This document shows, piece by piece, positions 24,621-32,664 of a stretch of 64,000 nucleotides of DNA. This stretch comes from Fictibacillus marinisediminis (GTDB taxonomy: Bacteria > Bacillota > Bacilli > Bacillales > Fictibacillaceae): assembly GCF_023149135.1 (NCBI RefSeq), contig NZ_JAIWJX010000002.1, positions 620,001-684,000 on the forward strand, given 5' to 3'. Each line of letters starts with the position of its first letter. The stretch's first letter is position 1. The position numbers and the translations under genes are program-made. The notes below the pieces were generated by a model. That model saw only the letters and a program-made list of their open reading frames with translations. It was not told the DNA's origin and made no database searches.

Positions 24621-26258
24621 ATGCTTTTATTAGAAGCCGCAAATATTGAAAAATCATATCGTGATCGATTGATTATAAAACTTTTGGAGCCGCTGAAAAT
24701 CAACAGAGGGGACAGGATTGGCATCGTTGGATTGAACGGAGCCGGAAAATCAACGCTGATGAACATTTTAGCAAAAGAAGAAGCCGCAGATACAGGCAGT
24801 GTTCATGTCTTCGGAAGAATTTCTTCTGTATTGCAATTTGGAGATGAGCTGGTAGAAAAGCCGTCGGAAGCTTTGCAAAGAACCTGGGGAATCAGGGACA
24901 AAGCACTGCCTACTATGAGCGGGGGTGAGAAAACCCGCTTGAAAATCGCCTCTGCCCTGGAGCAGAGGCCGGACCTTTTATTTCTGGATGAGCCTACAAG
25001 CCATCTTGATCTGCAGGGGATTCAGCAGCTGGAGACCGAACTGAAGAATTTTGATGGAGGCGTTGTGCTAATCTCGCATGACCGGACGTTTCTCGATGAA
25101 ATCTGTACGAAGATTTTAGAGATTGAAAATACAGTTCCCACATTCTATTCAGGAAACTACTCAGCGTACCGGGAACAAAAAGAGCATGAACGAACCCGCC
25201 AATACTTCGAGTACGAGGAATACACGAAAGAGAAGCAGAGACTCCTTGAGGCTGCCCGGGAAAAGACACAGAAAGTAAAAAGTATGAAGAAAAAGCCTAG
25301 CCGGATGAGCTATAAAGAAGCCAATCTCGGGAGGGGGCGAGTTAAAAGCAAGCAAGCTGCGATGATGAAGAATGTCAAAGCAATGGAAAAACGGGTAGAA
25401 CAATTGGACAAAAAGGAAAAGCCGCGTGAGATGGATGCCGTCCAGTTTGATATCCAGCAATTTACCCCTGTGCATGCCAAGCTAGCAATTCAGGTAAAGG
25501 ACGCTGAAAAAAATATAGAAGATCAGTTATTGTTTGCCGGCATTTCATTTACTGTGAAACCTGGCAGCAGAATCGCTCTTGCAGGCCACAACGGCTGTGG
25601 AAAATCAACACTGATCAGCATGATTAAGACGGACCACCCGGCAGTAACCTTATCAAAGGCTCTAAAGATTGGTTATTTCAATCAGCAGCTAAATATATTG
25701 AATGAAGAGCTTTCCATCTTGGAGAACATTTCTGAAAACAGCCCGTATACTGAAGAGTTTATTCGGACCATACTTGCACGGCTTTTATTTAAAAGAGAAG
25801 ATGTTCACAAGAAAGTGAGTGTGCTGAGCGGTGGAGAAAAGGTAAAAACGGCGCTTACGAAGGTTTTCCTTGGAGATTATAATCTTCTTTTGCTTGATGA
25901 GCCGACAAACTACCTGGACATTTTTACAAGAGAAGCGCTTGAATCGGTTTTACAAGAATACCCCGGAACGATCGTGTTTGCCACACATGACCGGCAGTTG
26001 ATGAATGCATTGGCAGATCATGTCCTTGTATTTCAAAATAAAAGTGCTTTGTTTTCTGAAGGAAATTATGACGCCTTTCAGCAGAGAGCCATTACGCCGG
26101 AAAATGCCCCATCGATCAATCAGGGGGAACGATTGGCTCTTGAGCTCGAGCTTGCCGATATCATAGGGCGGTTATCCATGCCGAGGAAAGGAGACCAAAA
26201 AGAGGCTCTTGAAGCACGCTACAACGAGCTGATATGCAAGAAAAAGCAGGGATCCTAG
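24621..26258 (+). CDS. ABC-F type ribosomal protection protein (Vga/Lsa/VmlR-like)
   Basis: A 545-residue soluble protein with two ATP-binding cassettes and no membrane segments. Walker A motifs are GLNGAGKST (residues 37-45) and GHNGCGKST near 330; signatures MSGGEK and LSGGEK; Walker B LLFLDEPTSHLD and LLLLDEPTNYLD. The charged inter-domain linker (about 190-290) is long, as in antibiotic-resistance ABC-F proteins, which enter the ribosomal E site and displace drugs such as lincosamides, streptogramins or pleuromutilins. The attenuator leader supports drug-inducible expression. Drug range cannot be read from sequence. Confidence 0.9.
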   Translation: MLLLEAANIEKSYRDRLIIKLLEPLKINRGDRIGIVGLNGAGKSTLMNILAKEEAADTGSVHVFGRISSVLQFGDELVEKPSEALQRTWGIRDKALPTMSGGEKTRLKIASALEQRPDLLFLDEPTSHLDLQGIQQLETELKNFDGGVVLISHDRTFLDEICTKILEIENTVPTFYSGNYSAYREQKEHERTRQYFEYEEYTKEKQRLLEAAREKTQKVKSMKKKPSRMSYKEANLGRGRVKSKQAAMMKNVKAMEKRVEQLDKKEKPREMDAVQFDIQQFTPVHAKLAIQVKDAEKNIEDQLLFAGISFTVKPGSRIALAGHNGCGKSTLISMIKTDHPAVTLSKALKIGYFNQQLNILNEELSILENISENSPYTEEFIRTILARLLFKREDVHKKVSVLSGGEKVKTALTKVFLGDYNLLLLDEPTNYLDIFTREALESVLQEYPGTIVFATHDRQLMNALADHVLVFQNKSALFSEGNYDAFQQRAITPENAPSINQGERLALELELADIIGRLSMPRKGDQKEALEARYNELICKKKQGS

Positions 26259-26274
26259 ATGACCCTGCTTTTCT
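26244..26274 (+). terminator. Terminator of the ABC-F gene
   Basis: Stem AAGCAGGG / CCCTGCTT with a following T-rich stretch; overlaps the end of the coding region. Confidence 0.75.
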
Positions 26275-26285
26275 CTGTTTGGTTT

Positions 26286-26474
26286 TTAATCCTTTTCTTT
26301 TTCATCCTGTCGGATTGGAGGCTCTTCTTGTCCTCCGATTTCTGTTGAATAGCTGATCTGTTTTAAGTCGTATTCATGAGCGACAGAACCGCCGGCCATG
26401 CCTTCGTTAATCATCCGGTCGATATCAAGGTAAAGCTCTTTTCGGCCTTCATAATCTGTTTCTTTTTCTGACAT
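26286..26474 (-). CDS. Small acidic hypothetical protein
   Basis: A 62-residue very hydrophilic protein (MSEKETDYEGRKELYLDID at the start; acidic/Pro-rich end). I do not recognise the family. ATG 26474 has GGAGGG about 12 nt upstream, longer than ideal. Convergent to the ABC-F gene. Its composition resembles small sporulation or stress proteins, but this is only an impression. Confidence 0.6.
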   Translation of the reverse strand: MSEKETDYEGRKELYLDIDRMINEGMAGGSVAHEYDLKQISYSTEIGGQEEPPIRQDEKEKD

Positions 26475-26589
26475 AACGACATGATCCCTCCTTTTTCAAT
26501 ATCTTGCCCAAAATTGCGGAAAATGAGCTTAGAAAAAAACAATAAAGGGTATTAGAGATTATCTTTGTAACTTTGAGGAGGAGCATCAC

Positions 26590-26757
26590 ATGGCAGATTA
26601 CAGCCAGGTTGTCGAGAAGTACTTTTTTATTATTCGGAAAAGACACCTGAAAGGCGCTTTGAACATAAAAGAGTACAATAAAAAAGTAGAACTGATTAAT
26701 TTGTGGTTTATACGTCATACCTTGCGTTCCGGATTGGCAAAAAAGGGAGTGCAGTAA
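26590..26757 (+). CDS. Small basic protein of unknown function
   Basis: A 55-residue lysine-rich, helical protein (MADYSQVVEKYFFIIRKRH at the start). It has a strong RBS, TTGAGGAGGAGC, before ATG and a clear terminator after the stop, so it looks like an independent small gene. I know no homologue with a function. Confidence 0.62.
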   Translation: MADYSQVVEKYFFIIRKRHLKGALNIKEYNKKVELINLWFIRHTLRSGLAKKGVQ

Positions 26758-26783
26758 GGGTTTTTCATATAGCGGCATACTTT

Positions 26784-26816
26784 GAAACTTCCGATAGCAA
26801 GTTCGGAAGTTTTTTT
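26784..26816 (+). terminator. Terminator of the 55-residue gene
   Basis: Stem AACTTCCGA / TCGGAAGTT followed by T6-7. Confidence 0.85.
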
Positions 26817-26922
26817 AAATACAGGAAAATAGCCAGAGAATGACGTATTCTTATAGTGAAACTTATCAGCGAATCACTCGTAGAAAAGGTAGGTACTTTT
26901 ACATACTTTAGGAGGGAAAGAA

Positions 26923-27702
26923 ATGAACAATCATGAGATCGATTATAAAATCCATGGAGATGACATGCAGTTTGTTGAGGTGGAGCTTGATCCAAGTGAA
27001 ACAGTAGTCGCTGAGGCAGGTGCCTTGATGATGATGGAAGACGGGATCAGCATGGAAACCATATTTGGAGACGGATCAAGCCAAGGTTCCGGATTGATGG
27101 GCAAGCTGTTTAATGCCGGAAAAAGGATGCTGACAGGGGAAAGCCTGTTTATGACAACCTTTACGAACGATGCTTCAGGCAAAAAACATGTTTCCTTTGC
27201 TTCACCTTATCCAGGTAAAATCATTCCGATGGATTTGAGTGAACACGGCGGTAAGATCATTTGCCAGAAGGATGCTTTTTTGGCTGCCGCAAAAGGTGTC
27301 TCGGTAGGAATTGAACTCCAGCGAAAACTTGGAACAGGGTTCTTTGGCGGTGAAGGATTCATCATGCAGAAGCTTGAAGGGGACGGTATGGCTTTCGTTC
27401 ACGCCGGCGGAACCATTCATGAAAAAACGCTTCAGCCTGGAGAAGTGCTGCGAGTGGATACGGGCTGTCTCGTTGCAATGACACAGGACGTGGACTACAG
27501 CATCGAGATGGTAAAGGGTGTTAAAACAGCTCTATTCGGCGGTGAAGGGTTATTCTTTGCTACCTTAAGAGGTCCCGGAAAAGTGTGGATTCAGTCCTTG
27601 CCGTTCAGCAGACTCGCAAGCAGGGTATTCGCTGCGATTCCTCAGTCCAAAGATGAAGGAAGCCTCGCCAAAGGTCTCTTTAATATTTTTGATGGTGATT
27701 GA
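26923..27702 (+). CDS. AIM24 family protein (TIGR00266)
   Basis: A 259-residue all-beta protein of the AIM24/TIGR00266 family, widespread and of unknown biochemical role. Typical features are glycine-rich turns ([43 protein letters not shown]) and a C-terminal PFSRLASR stretch. ATG follows TAGGAGGGA. Flanked by its own terminator; no operon partner. Confidence 0.9.
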   Translation: MNNHEIDYKIHGDDMQFVEVELDPSETVVAEAGALMMMEDGISMETIFGDGSSQGSGLMGKLFNAGKRMLTGESLFMTTFTNDASGKKHVSFASPYPGKIIPMDLSEHGGKIICQKDAFLAAAKGVSVGIELQRKLGTGFFGGEGFIMQKLEGDGMAFVHAGGTIHEKTLQPGEVLRVDTGCLVAMTQDVDYSIEMVKGVKTALFGGEGLFFATLRGPGKVWIQSLPFSRLASRVFAAIPQSKDEGSLAKGLFNIFDGD

Positions 27703-27716
27703 TCCTACTGGAAATG

Positions 27717-27753
27717 AAGAAGGGGTTGCGCTAAAACGCGCAATCCCTTCTTT
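27717..27753 (+). terminator. Terminator after the AIM24-family gene
   Basis: Perfect 15-bp stem AAGAAGGGGTTGCGC / GCGCAATCCCTTCTT (one G-T). Confidence 0.85.
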
Positions 27754-27770
27754 ATGCTGTACCCTATGTA

Positions 27771-28010
27771 TTAGTCCTGAACCATATAAGGATCAATTTC
27801 CCTTTTTGATTGAAGGTGAATCAGGCGTTCAAGCTTTTCATTGGTAAGGCGGTCCGCCTCATTTTTCCGTTTCATAAAGCCCATAGCTTTAAAGATAAAA
27901 ACAATTGTTAATACAACCATGAATAATGCCACTAAAACATAAAGAACACCAAACAAACCGAAAAATACGCCGAGTGCATCGAATGGATCATTGGACTGCA
28001 TCATATCCAT
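27771..28010 (-). CDS. Small single-span membrane protein
   Basis: A 79-residue protein with a long hydrophobic segment (about residues 15-42) followed by a basic, charged C-terminal tail (KRKNEADRLTNEKLERLIHL) likely in the cytoplasm. ATG 28010 is chosen because GGAGGGG lies 8 nt upstream. Family not recognised; convergent with the AIM24-family gene. Confidence 0.65.
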   Translation of the reverse strand: MDMMQSNDPFDALGVFFGLFGVLYVLVALFMVVLTIVFIFKAMGFMKRKNEADRLTNEKLERLIHLQSKREIDPYMVQD

Positions 28011-28214
28011 AACAAATTCCCCTCCTTTCTCCATATTGGGACAATAGATAAATTGCCGTAATTCCTTCTCATTAAACCACATTTTAGAAATTTTTTCCTT
28101 TGAATTTTAATCAAAGCCCATAAAAAAGAGGCTTCAAGCTCACTATCGTTCTTCCAGCCGGTGATCTTTGTTACAATAGGAAGAGATAACTAATGATATG
28201 AGGTATGAGTGAAA

Positions 28215-30113
28215 ATGAGTATACTATCGGTTGAAAATATATCAAAAAGCTATGGGGACAAAACCCTTTTTAATGAGATATCCTTTACGGTCAGCGAAAA
28301 ACAAAGAATCGGTATCATTGGAGTCAACGGAACAGGGAAATCAACTCTTCTTAAAATAATTGCGGGAATGGAAACAGGAGATACGGGAGGAATTGTTCAC
28401 GCCAATGAATTTCATATCGAATACCTGCCGCAGTCTCCGGTCTTTGAAGACGGAGTAACGGTACTTGAAGCTGTTTTTTATGGAAGTTCTCCGTTAATGC
28501 AGCTGCTTAGGGAATATGAAACGGCGATTAAAAAGCTGGAAAGCGAACCGCAAAACGAAAAATTCCAAAAGCAGCTGTTTTCTCTTCAGCAGAAGATGGA
28601 TGCAATGGATGCATGGGACACGAATACAACAGCAAAAACGGTCCTCAACAGGCTTGGAATTGCCTCTTTGGAGCAACAGGTGAGCACCCTTTCAGGTGGC
28701 CAGCAAAAACGGATAGCCATTGCACGGGCGCTCATTCAGCCTGCCGATCTGCTGATTTTGGATGAGCCGACCAACCATATTGATAATGAAACGGTAGAGT
28801 GGCTGGAGGATTTCCTTGCCAAATATCGTGGCGCTCTGCTGATGGTGACACATGACCGCTACTTTTTGAACCGGGTAACGAACCGCATGATCGAGCTCGA
28901 TGAAGGAAACCTTTACAGCTATGAAGGAAACTATGAAATGTTTCTGGAGAAAAAAGCAGAGCGAGAGGAGCGGGAAGCTTCCTCGGAACAGAAAAGGCAG
29001 AACCTGCTTCGCCGTGAGCTGGCTTGGCTGAGAAGAGGAGCGAAAGCAAGGACGACGAAACAAAAAGCAAGAATTCAACGTGCGGAAACTCTTCAGGAGC
29101 ATTCGGGCCCTGCACAGAAGGGCCAGATGGAAATGGCTATAGGCTCAGCCAGGCTTGGCAAAAAAGTCATGGAGATTGAAGGAATCTCTAAATCGTTCGG
29201 AGAGAAAACTCTCTTTACTGATTTCAGCTATCTTATGATGCCTGATGACAGGCTTGGAATCATCGGTAAGAACGGTAGCGGGAAAACAACACTGTTGAAC
29301 ATCCTGGCCGGCAAGATTCTTCCGGATTCGGGCCAAGTTGAAACCGGCCCCACGGTTAAACTGGGATTCTATACGCAAAACCATGAAGAAATGGATGAGA
29401 ACTTAAGAGTGATTGAGTATATTCGTGAAGCAGCGGACGTCATTTATACGAAGGACGGGCATTCGATTACCGCTTCGCAGATGCTCGAACGTTTCCTTTT
29501 TCCGCCGAGCGCCCAGTGGACATACATCTCCCGATTGTCGGGAGGGGAAAGAAGGCGCCTCTATTTGCTGCGTGTTCTAATGGGTGAACCGAATGTTCTG
29601 TTTCTGGATGAGCCGACGAATGACCTGGATATTGAAACATTATCCGTATTAGAGGATTATCTGGAGCACTTCCCTGGAGCTGTTGTCACTGTATCACATG
29701 ACCGTTATTTCCTTGACCGTACGATGGAACATCTTTTTGCGCTTGAGGGCAACGGGGAAGTCAGACGATTTGATGGAGATTATTCAGCTTATCTCGAACA
29801 GAAGAGACAAGAGGACGAAATGGCCTCCACTGTAAAAACAGAGACTCCAGCAGAAGTTAAACCGAAAAAAGAAAAAGCACGCCGGCTCTCCTATAAAGAA
29901 CAAAAAGAATGGGAGACCATCGAGAACGTCATTGCTGAATTAGAAGAGAAACACGAAGAAATCGAATCTCAGATTGCTTCAGCAGGAAGCGATTTCGGCA
30001 AGATTGATGGTTTGTTCCGTGAGCAGCAGGAAGTTGCGGATAAGCTGGAAGAAGCGATGAACCGGTGGGAAGAGCTTTCAGAGATTGTAGAAGAAATCGA
30101 ACGAAATAAATAA
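28215..30113 (+). CDS. yfmR: ABC-F ATPase YfmR
   Basis: A 632-residue soluble protein with two ATPase domains (Walker A GVNGTGKST and GKNGSGKTT; signatures LSGGQQKR and LSGGERRR) and a C-terminal coiled coil rich in Lys/Glu (about 540-630). Sequence runs such as RQNLLRRELAWLRRGAKAR and the C-terminal arm are characteristic of YfmR/Uup, housekeeping ABC-F factors that rescue ribosomes stalled at difficult sequences. ATG 28215 matches the YfmR N-terminus (MSIL); GTG 28209 with closer GAGG spacing is an alternative. Confidence 0.93.
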   Translation: MSILSVENISKSYGDKTLFNEISFTVSEKQRIGIIGVNGTGKSTLLKIIAGMETGDTGGIVHANEFHIEYLPQSPVFEDGVTVLEAVFYGSSPLMQLLREYETAIKKLESEPQNEKFQKQLFSLQQKMDAMDAWDTNTTAKTVLNRLGIASLEQQVSTLSGGQQKRIAIARALIQPADLLILDEPTNHIDNETVEWLEDFLAKYRGALLMVTHDRYFLNRVTNRMIELDEGNLYSYEGNYEMFLEKKAEREEREASSEQKRQNLLRRELAWLRRGAKARTTKQKARIQRAETLQEHSGPAQKGQMEMAIGSARLGKKVMEIEGISKSFGEKTLFTDFSYLMMPDDRLGIIGKNGSGKTTLLNILAGKILPDSGQVETGPTVKLGFYTQNHEEMDENLRVIEYIREAADVIYTKDGHSITASQMLERFLFPPSAQWTYISRLSGGERRRLYLLRVLMGEPNVLFLDEPTNDLDIETLSVLEDYLEHFPGAVVTVSHDRYFLDRTMEHLFALEGNGEVRRFDGDYSAYLEQKRQEDEMASTVKTETPAEVKPKKEKARRLSYKEQKEWETIENVIAELEEKHEEIESQIASAGSDFGKIDGLFREQQEVADKLEEAMNRWEELSEIVEEIERNK

Positions 30114-30120
30114 GTATGAG

Positions 30121-30152
30121 AAAAACCGCTCCTTTTACAGGTGCGGTTTTTC
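30121..30152 (+). terminator. Shared terminator of convergent yfmR and Mpo1-like genes
   Basis: AAAAACCGCTCC... GGTGCGGTTTTT, a stem with T-runs on both strands. Confidence 0.78.
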
Positions 30153-30443
30153 TGTTTGCTCTTTTTTAAAGGCTTTTCCTGTAAGAATATTTTTAACGTA
30201 CCAGACCGGCCCGACAAGAAGATAGACAGGGTTGCTGAGAAAAGAGGGTTTTTTGCCCTCAAAGAGGTGTCCGATAAATTGAAGCACCCAGCCGAGGATA
30301 AATAAAGCGAGCGCTGTTTTCCACATCCAGAAAAAAAGTGGAAGCGAAACAACGATCATTGGTATACCGATGGTGTGTGTAAGTTTATTCATGGGATGCT
30401 GATGATCTTCTTTATACTTTTCAACGAAAGATTTTGCAGCCAT
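30135..30443 (-). CDS. Mpo1-like / DUF962 membrane protein
   Basis: A 102-residue protein with three to four hydrophobic segments. The metal-binding histidine pattern of the DUF962/Mpo1 family is clear: YKEDHQHPMNKLTHTIGIP near the N-terminus and FIGHLFEGKKPSF in the middle. Yeast Mpo1 is an Fe(II)-dependent dioxygenase of 2-hydroxy fatty acids; the bacterial role is inferred. ATG follows AAAGGAGGG. Confidence 0.85.
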   Translation of the reverse strand: MAAKSFVEKYKEDHQHPMNKLTHTIGIPMIVVSLPLFFWMWKTALALFILGWVLQFIGHLFEGKKPSFLSNPVYLLVGPVWYVKNILTGKAFKKEQTEKPHL

Positions 30444-30603
30444 CTTTCATCCCTCCTTTTCTAAGTTCTATTCTTGTTACTGGCTTCCCATTCCTTCTAA
30501 TGAAGTCATTTATAGGAATATTCGACTATTTTTTCAAGTTACCGACATAAAACGCACATATCGACAGTATCTTTTATATAGACAAAGGAAGGGGGGTGAA
30601 ACG

Positions 30604-31464
30604 ATGAAAAGAATAAGCTATTTTATCGCAGGAGCAGCTGCCGCGGCTCTTCTCTTCCTTCCGCAGCAAGTATCAGCGGCGAAAGAAAATCAACATTCCT
30701 TACAGCAGCCTCAGCAAAAGCTGGAAAAGGTGCAAAAGGTAAATCGAGCGGCAGAGGAAAAAGATCAACAAACGAAGAACAGCAGTAAAACGGTTAAAAA
30801 CATTCCTCATCAGAAAGAAAAGACGACTCCTGCAAAACCAATACGGAATCATAAGGAAAAGGTTAATAAGAGGGCCGCTCACCGTCCTGTAAAGGCGGAA
30901 AAAGCTCCTCAAAAAACCAAAACACTTCCTCCAACTCCTGCAGCCGGCCGTCAGCCGGAACGAAATAAAGGGGATTTCAAGAAGGCTGTTCAACCGGTCA
31001 AACCCATACAGCAAAAAAAGAAAGACATGAAACCTGCTGTTACGAGACCGTCTGGCAAAGAAAAGATTGAAGTACAAAAGGAAGTCCCTCCTGTTTCTTC
31101 TATAAAAAAGGAAAGCCGTCAAGCAACAAAGGCTGCCGAACATAAAGAACCCAGGAATCATCTGGAGAAAGTGCCGAGCAGCCCTTTGAAACCGTTATCA
31201 AAGAAGATTCCTGTAAACCCATCTTCTAAGTTGATTTTACCGGGTGCTTCGCCTTCTTCCGGCCACTCTGGCAGCAACGGGGACAGCGGAGGACAATCAT
31301 CCACTCTTTTTACTTTTAAAGCATACATAATGGACAGTGATCGAATGACTGGCTCTTCAGCAAAGCTGCTGGGTGCGTCAAACAGGGATTTTCTTAAAAG
31401 CCAATGGGTGAATGCTCCTCCATCTCAGCCGCCCAAAATGCTCTTTCAAATCTTTTATAAATAA
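30604..31464 (+). CDS. Secreted Lys/Pro-rich low-complexity protein
   Basis: A 286-residue protein with a signal peptide (basic start, hydrophobic core AAAAALLFLP, cleavage near VSA-A) and a strongly basic, Lys/Pro/Gln-rich body (for example PVKPIQQKKK). Near the C-terminus there is a Gly/Ser linker and a short less biased tail. No known domain. ATG follows GGAAGGGGGG. It precedes a second secreted, charge-biased protein in the same direction and two InhA-type proteases. Function unknown; cell-wall binding is plausible given the cationic body. Confidence 0.75.
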   Translation: MKRISYFIAGAAAAALLFLPQQVSAAKENQHSLQQPQQKLEKVQKVNRAAEEKDQQTKNSSKTVKNIPHQKEKTTPAKPIRNHKEKVNKRAAHRPVKAEKAPQKTKTLPPTPAAGRQPERNKGDFKKAVQPVKPIQQKKKDMKPAVTRPSGKEKIEVQKEVPPVSSIKKESRQATKAAEHKEPRNHLEKVPSSPLKPLSKKIPVNPSSKLILPGASPSSGHSGSNGDSGGQSSTLFTFKAYIMDSDRMTGSSAKLLGASNRDFLKSQWVNAPPSQPPKMLFQIFYK

Positions 31465-31505
31465 ATCAATCAAAAAATAAAAAAGAATTGAAGGAGCAAA
31501 CAATC

Positions 31506-32429
31506 ATGAAAAAAATGAACGGTATGTTAATTAAATCTTTCGTATTTGCAGGAACACTTTCTATTGCAGCATTAGCTGGAGGAGAAGCAACTTCGGCAGC
31601 ACCAGGCCATCACAGTGAAAAAGAAGTAAAAACACATGTGACAACTCACGTTAAAACTCATGCAGCAACACCTCAAGCACCGCAAAAAGCGAGTGAGAAA
31701 GCAAAAGAAAAAGCAAACAAACACTCTGCAGTCCACGGGGTTAAACATGAAGAAAAAGTGAAAAAGCCAATCGTGCACAAGTCCGAAGAAAAAGAAGTAA
31801 AAGCAGAAAAAGTAAAGGTAAAAAAAGTGAAGCCTGTAAAAGAAGTAAAAGTAAAGAAAGAAAAGAAAGAAAAGAAAGAAAAAACAAATCCTTCTTCTGA
31901 AAATAAAGCTCATTCTCAAGCCTATCATGCAAGTGAGAATGCGAAAAAAAATGCAGCCCCTAACTCAGCAGTACATGCTGCTGTGCCAGCAGTGAAACCG
32001 TCTGAACCAGTGAAACAAGAAGATCTCAAAGATCAAGAAGAAGCGGATACAGAGATGGTTGTAACCGTTCCAGAAGATCTTGAAGACGAAAAAGAAGTCA
32101 AAGATGAAGATCAAAAGGTTACAGAGCCAGTAAAAGATGAAGACGAAGATGCAGTGAGAGAGGAAGAAACAGAGAAGGAAGACGCTGTGAAAGTTGAAGA
32201 CGAAGAAAAACAGTGTACATCTGAAAAGGAAAGCGAAAAAGCCGAAAAATCTGATGATACTGTAGCGCCTGCAGCTAATCAGCAAGAAGACGAAGATCAA
32301 GACTATGATCAAGATTATGATCATGATCAAAACAATGAAGATGAAGATCATGATTCAGAAGATGTGAACAAGAATGTAATTCTGCCAACTGTTCGCTCTA
32401 CTGAAGATCAAGATTCTTCAGACGAGTAA
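31506..32429 (+). CDS. Secreted charge-segregated protein (basic N-half, acidic C-half)
   Basis: A 307-residue exported protein with a signal peptide (MKKMNGMLIK start, AGTLSIAALAGG core, cleavage around TSA-A). Residues ~35-150 are Lys/His-rich (KVKKVKPVKEVKVKK), while residues ~165-307 are Asp/Glu-rich (EDEDAVREEETEKED, DQDYDQDYDHDQ), giving two blocks of opposite charge. One cysteine. No known domain. ATG 31506 behind GAAGGAG is preferred to the upstream TTG. Followed by a strong terminator. Confidence 0.75.
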   Translation: MKKMNGMLIKSFVFAGTLSIAALAGGEATSAAPGHHSEKEVKTHVTTHVKTHAATPQAPQKASEKAKEKANKHSAVHGVKHEEKVKKPIVHKSEEKEVKAEKVKVKKVKPVKEVKVKKEKKEKKEKTNPSSENKAHSQAYHASENAKKNAAPNSAVHAAVPAVKPSEPVKQEDLKDQEEADTEMVVTVPEDLEDEKEVKDEDQKVTEPVKDEDEDAVREEETEKEDAVKVEDEEKQCTSEKESEKAEKSDDTVAPAANQQEDEDQDYDQDYDHDQNNEDEDHDSEDVNKNVILPTVRSTEDQDSSDE

Positions 32430-32433
32430 GCAG

Positions 32434-32464
32434 CAGCCAGGGGATAATCCCCTGGCTTTTTCTT
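32434..32464 (+). terminator. Terminator of the polyelectrolyte gene pair
   Basis: Perfect GCCAGGGGA / TCCCCTGGC-type stem with T-run. Confidence 0.88.
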
Positions 32465-32664
32465 TTCAAAAATACGGCATAAGAAGCCTGTGGACTCTAG
32501 CCTATGAGGCTGGAGTCCCCTCTATATGCACAAATGTATTTTCAAACTAGTAAAAATATTCTAATAATAGTAAATTAGTAGCATTTCAAAATACTGGGGA
32601 TGTGATACTTTTAGATAGCAAGAAATAACAAAATTTTCATTATATTCTATCAGGAGGGGTACAT

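Noticed and set aside
31572..31932. Phe/Leu-rich minus-strand frames opposite the polyelectrolyte gene
   Set aside because: Lys-rich codons (AAA/AAG) read in reverse give Phe/Leu; the plus strand has the signal peptide and RBS.
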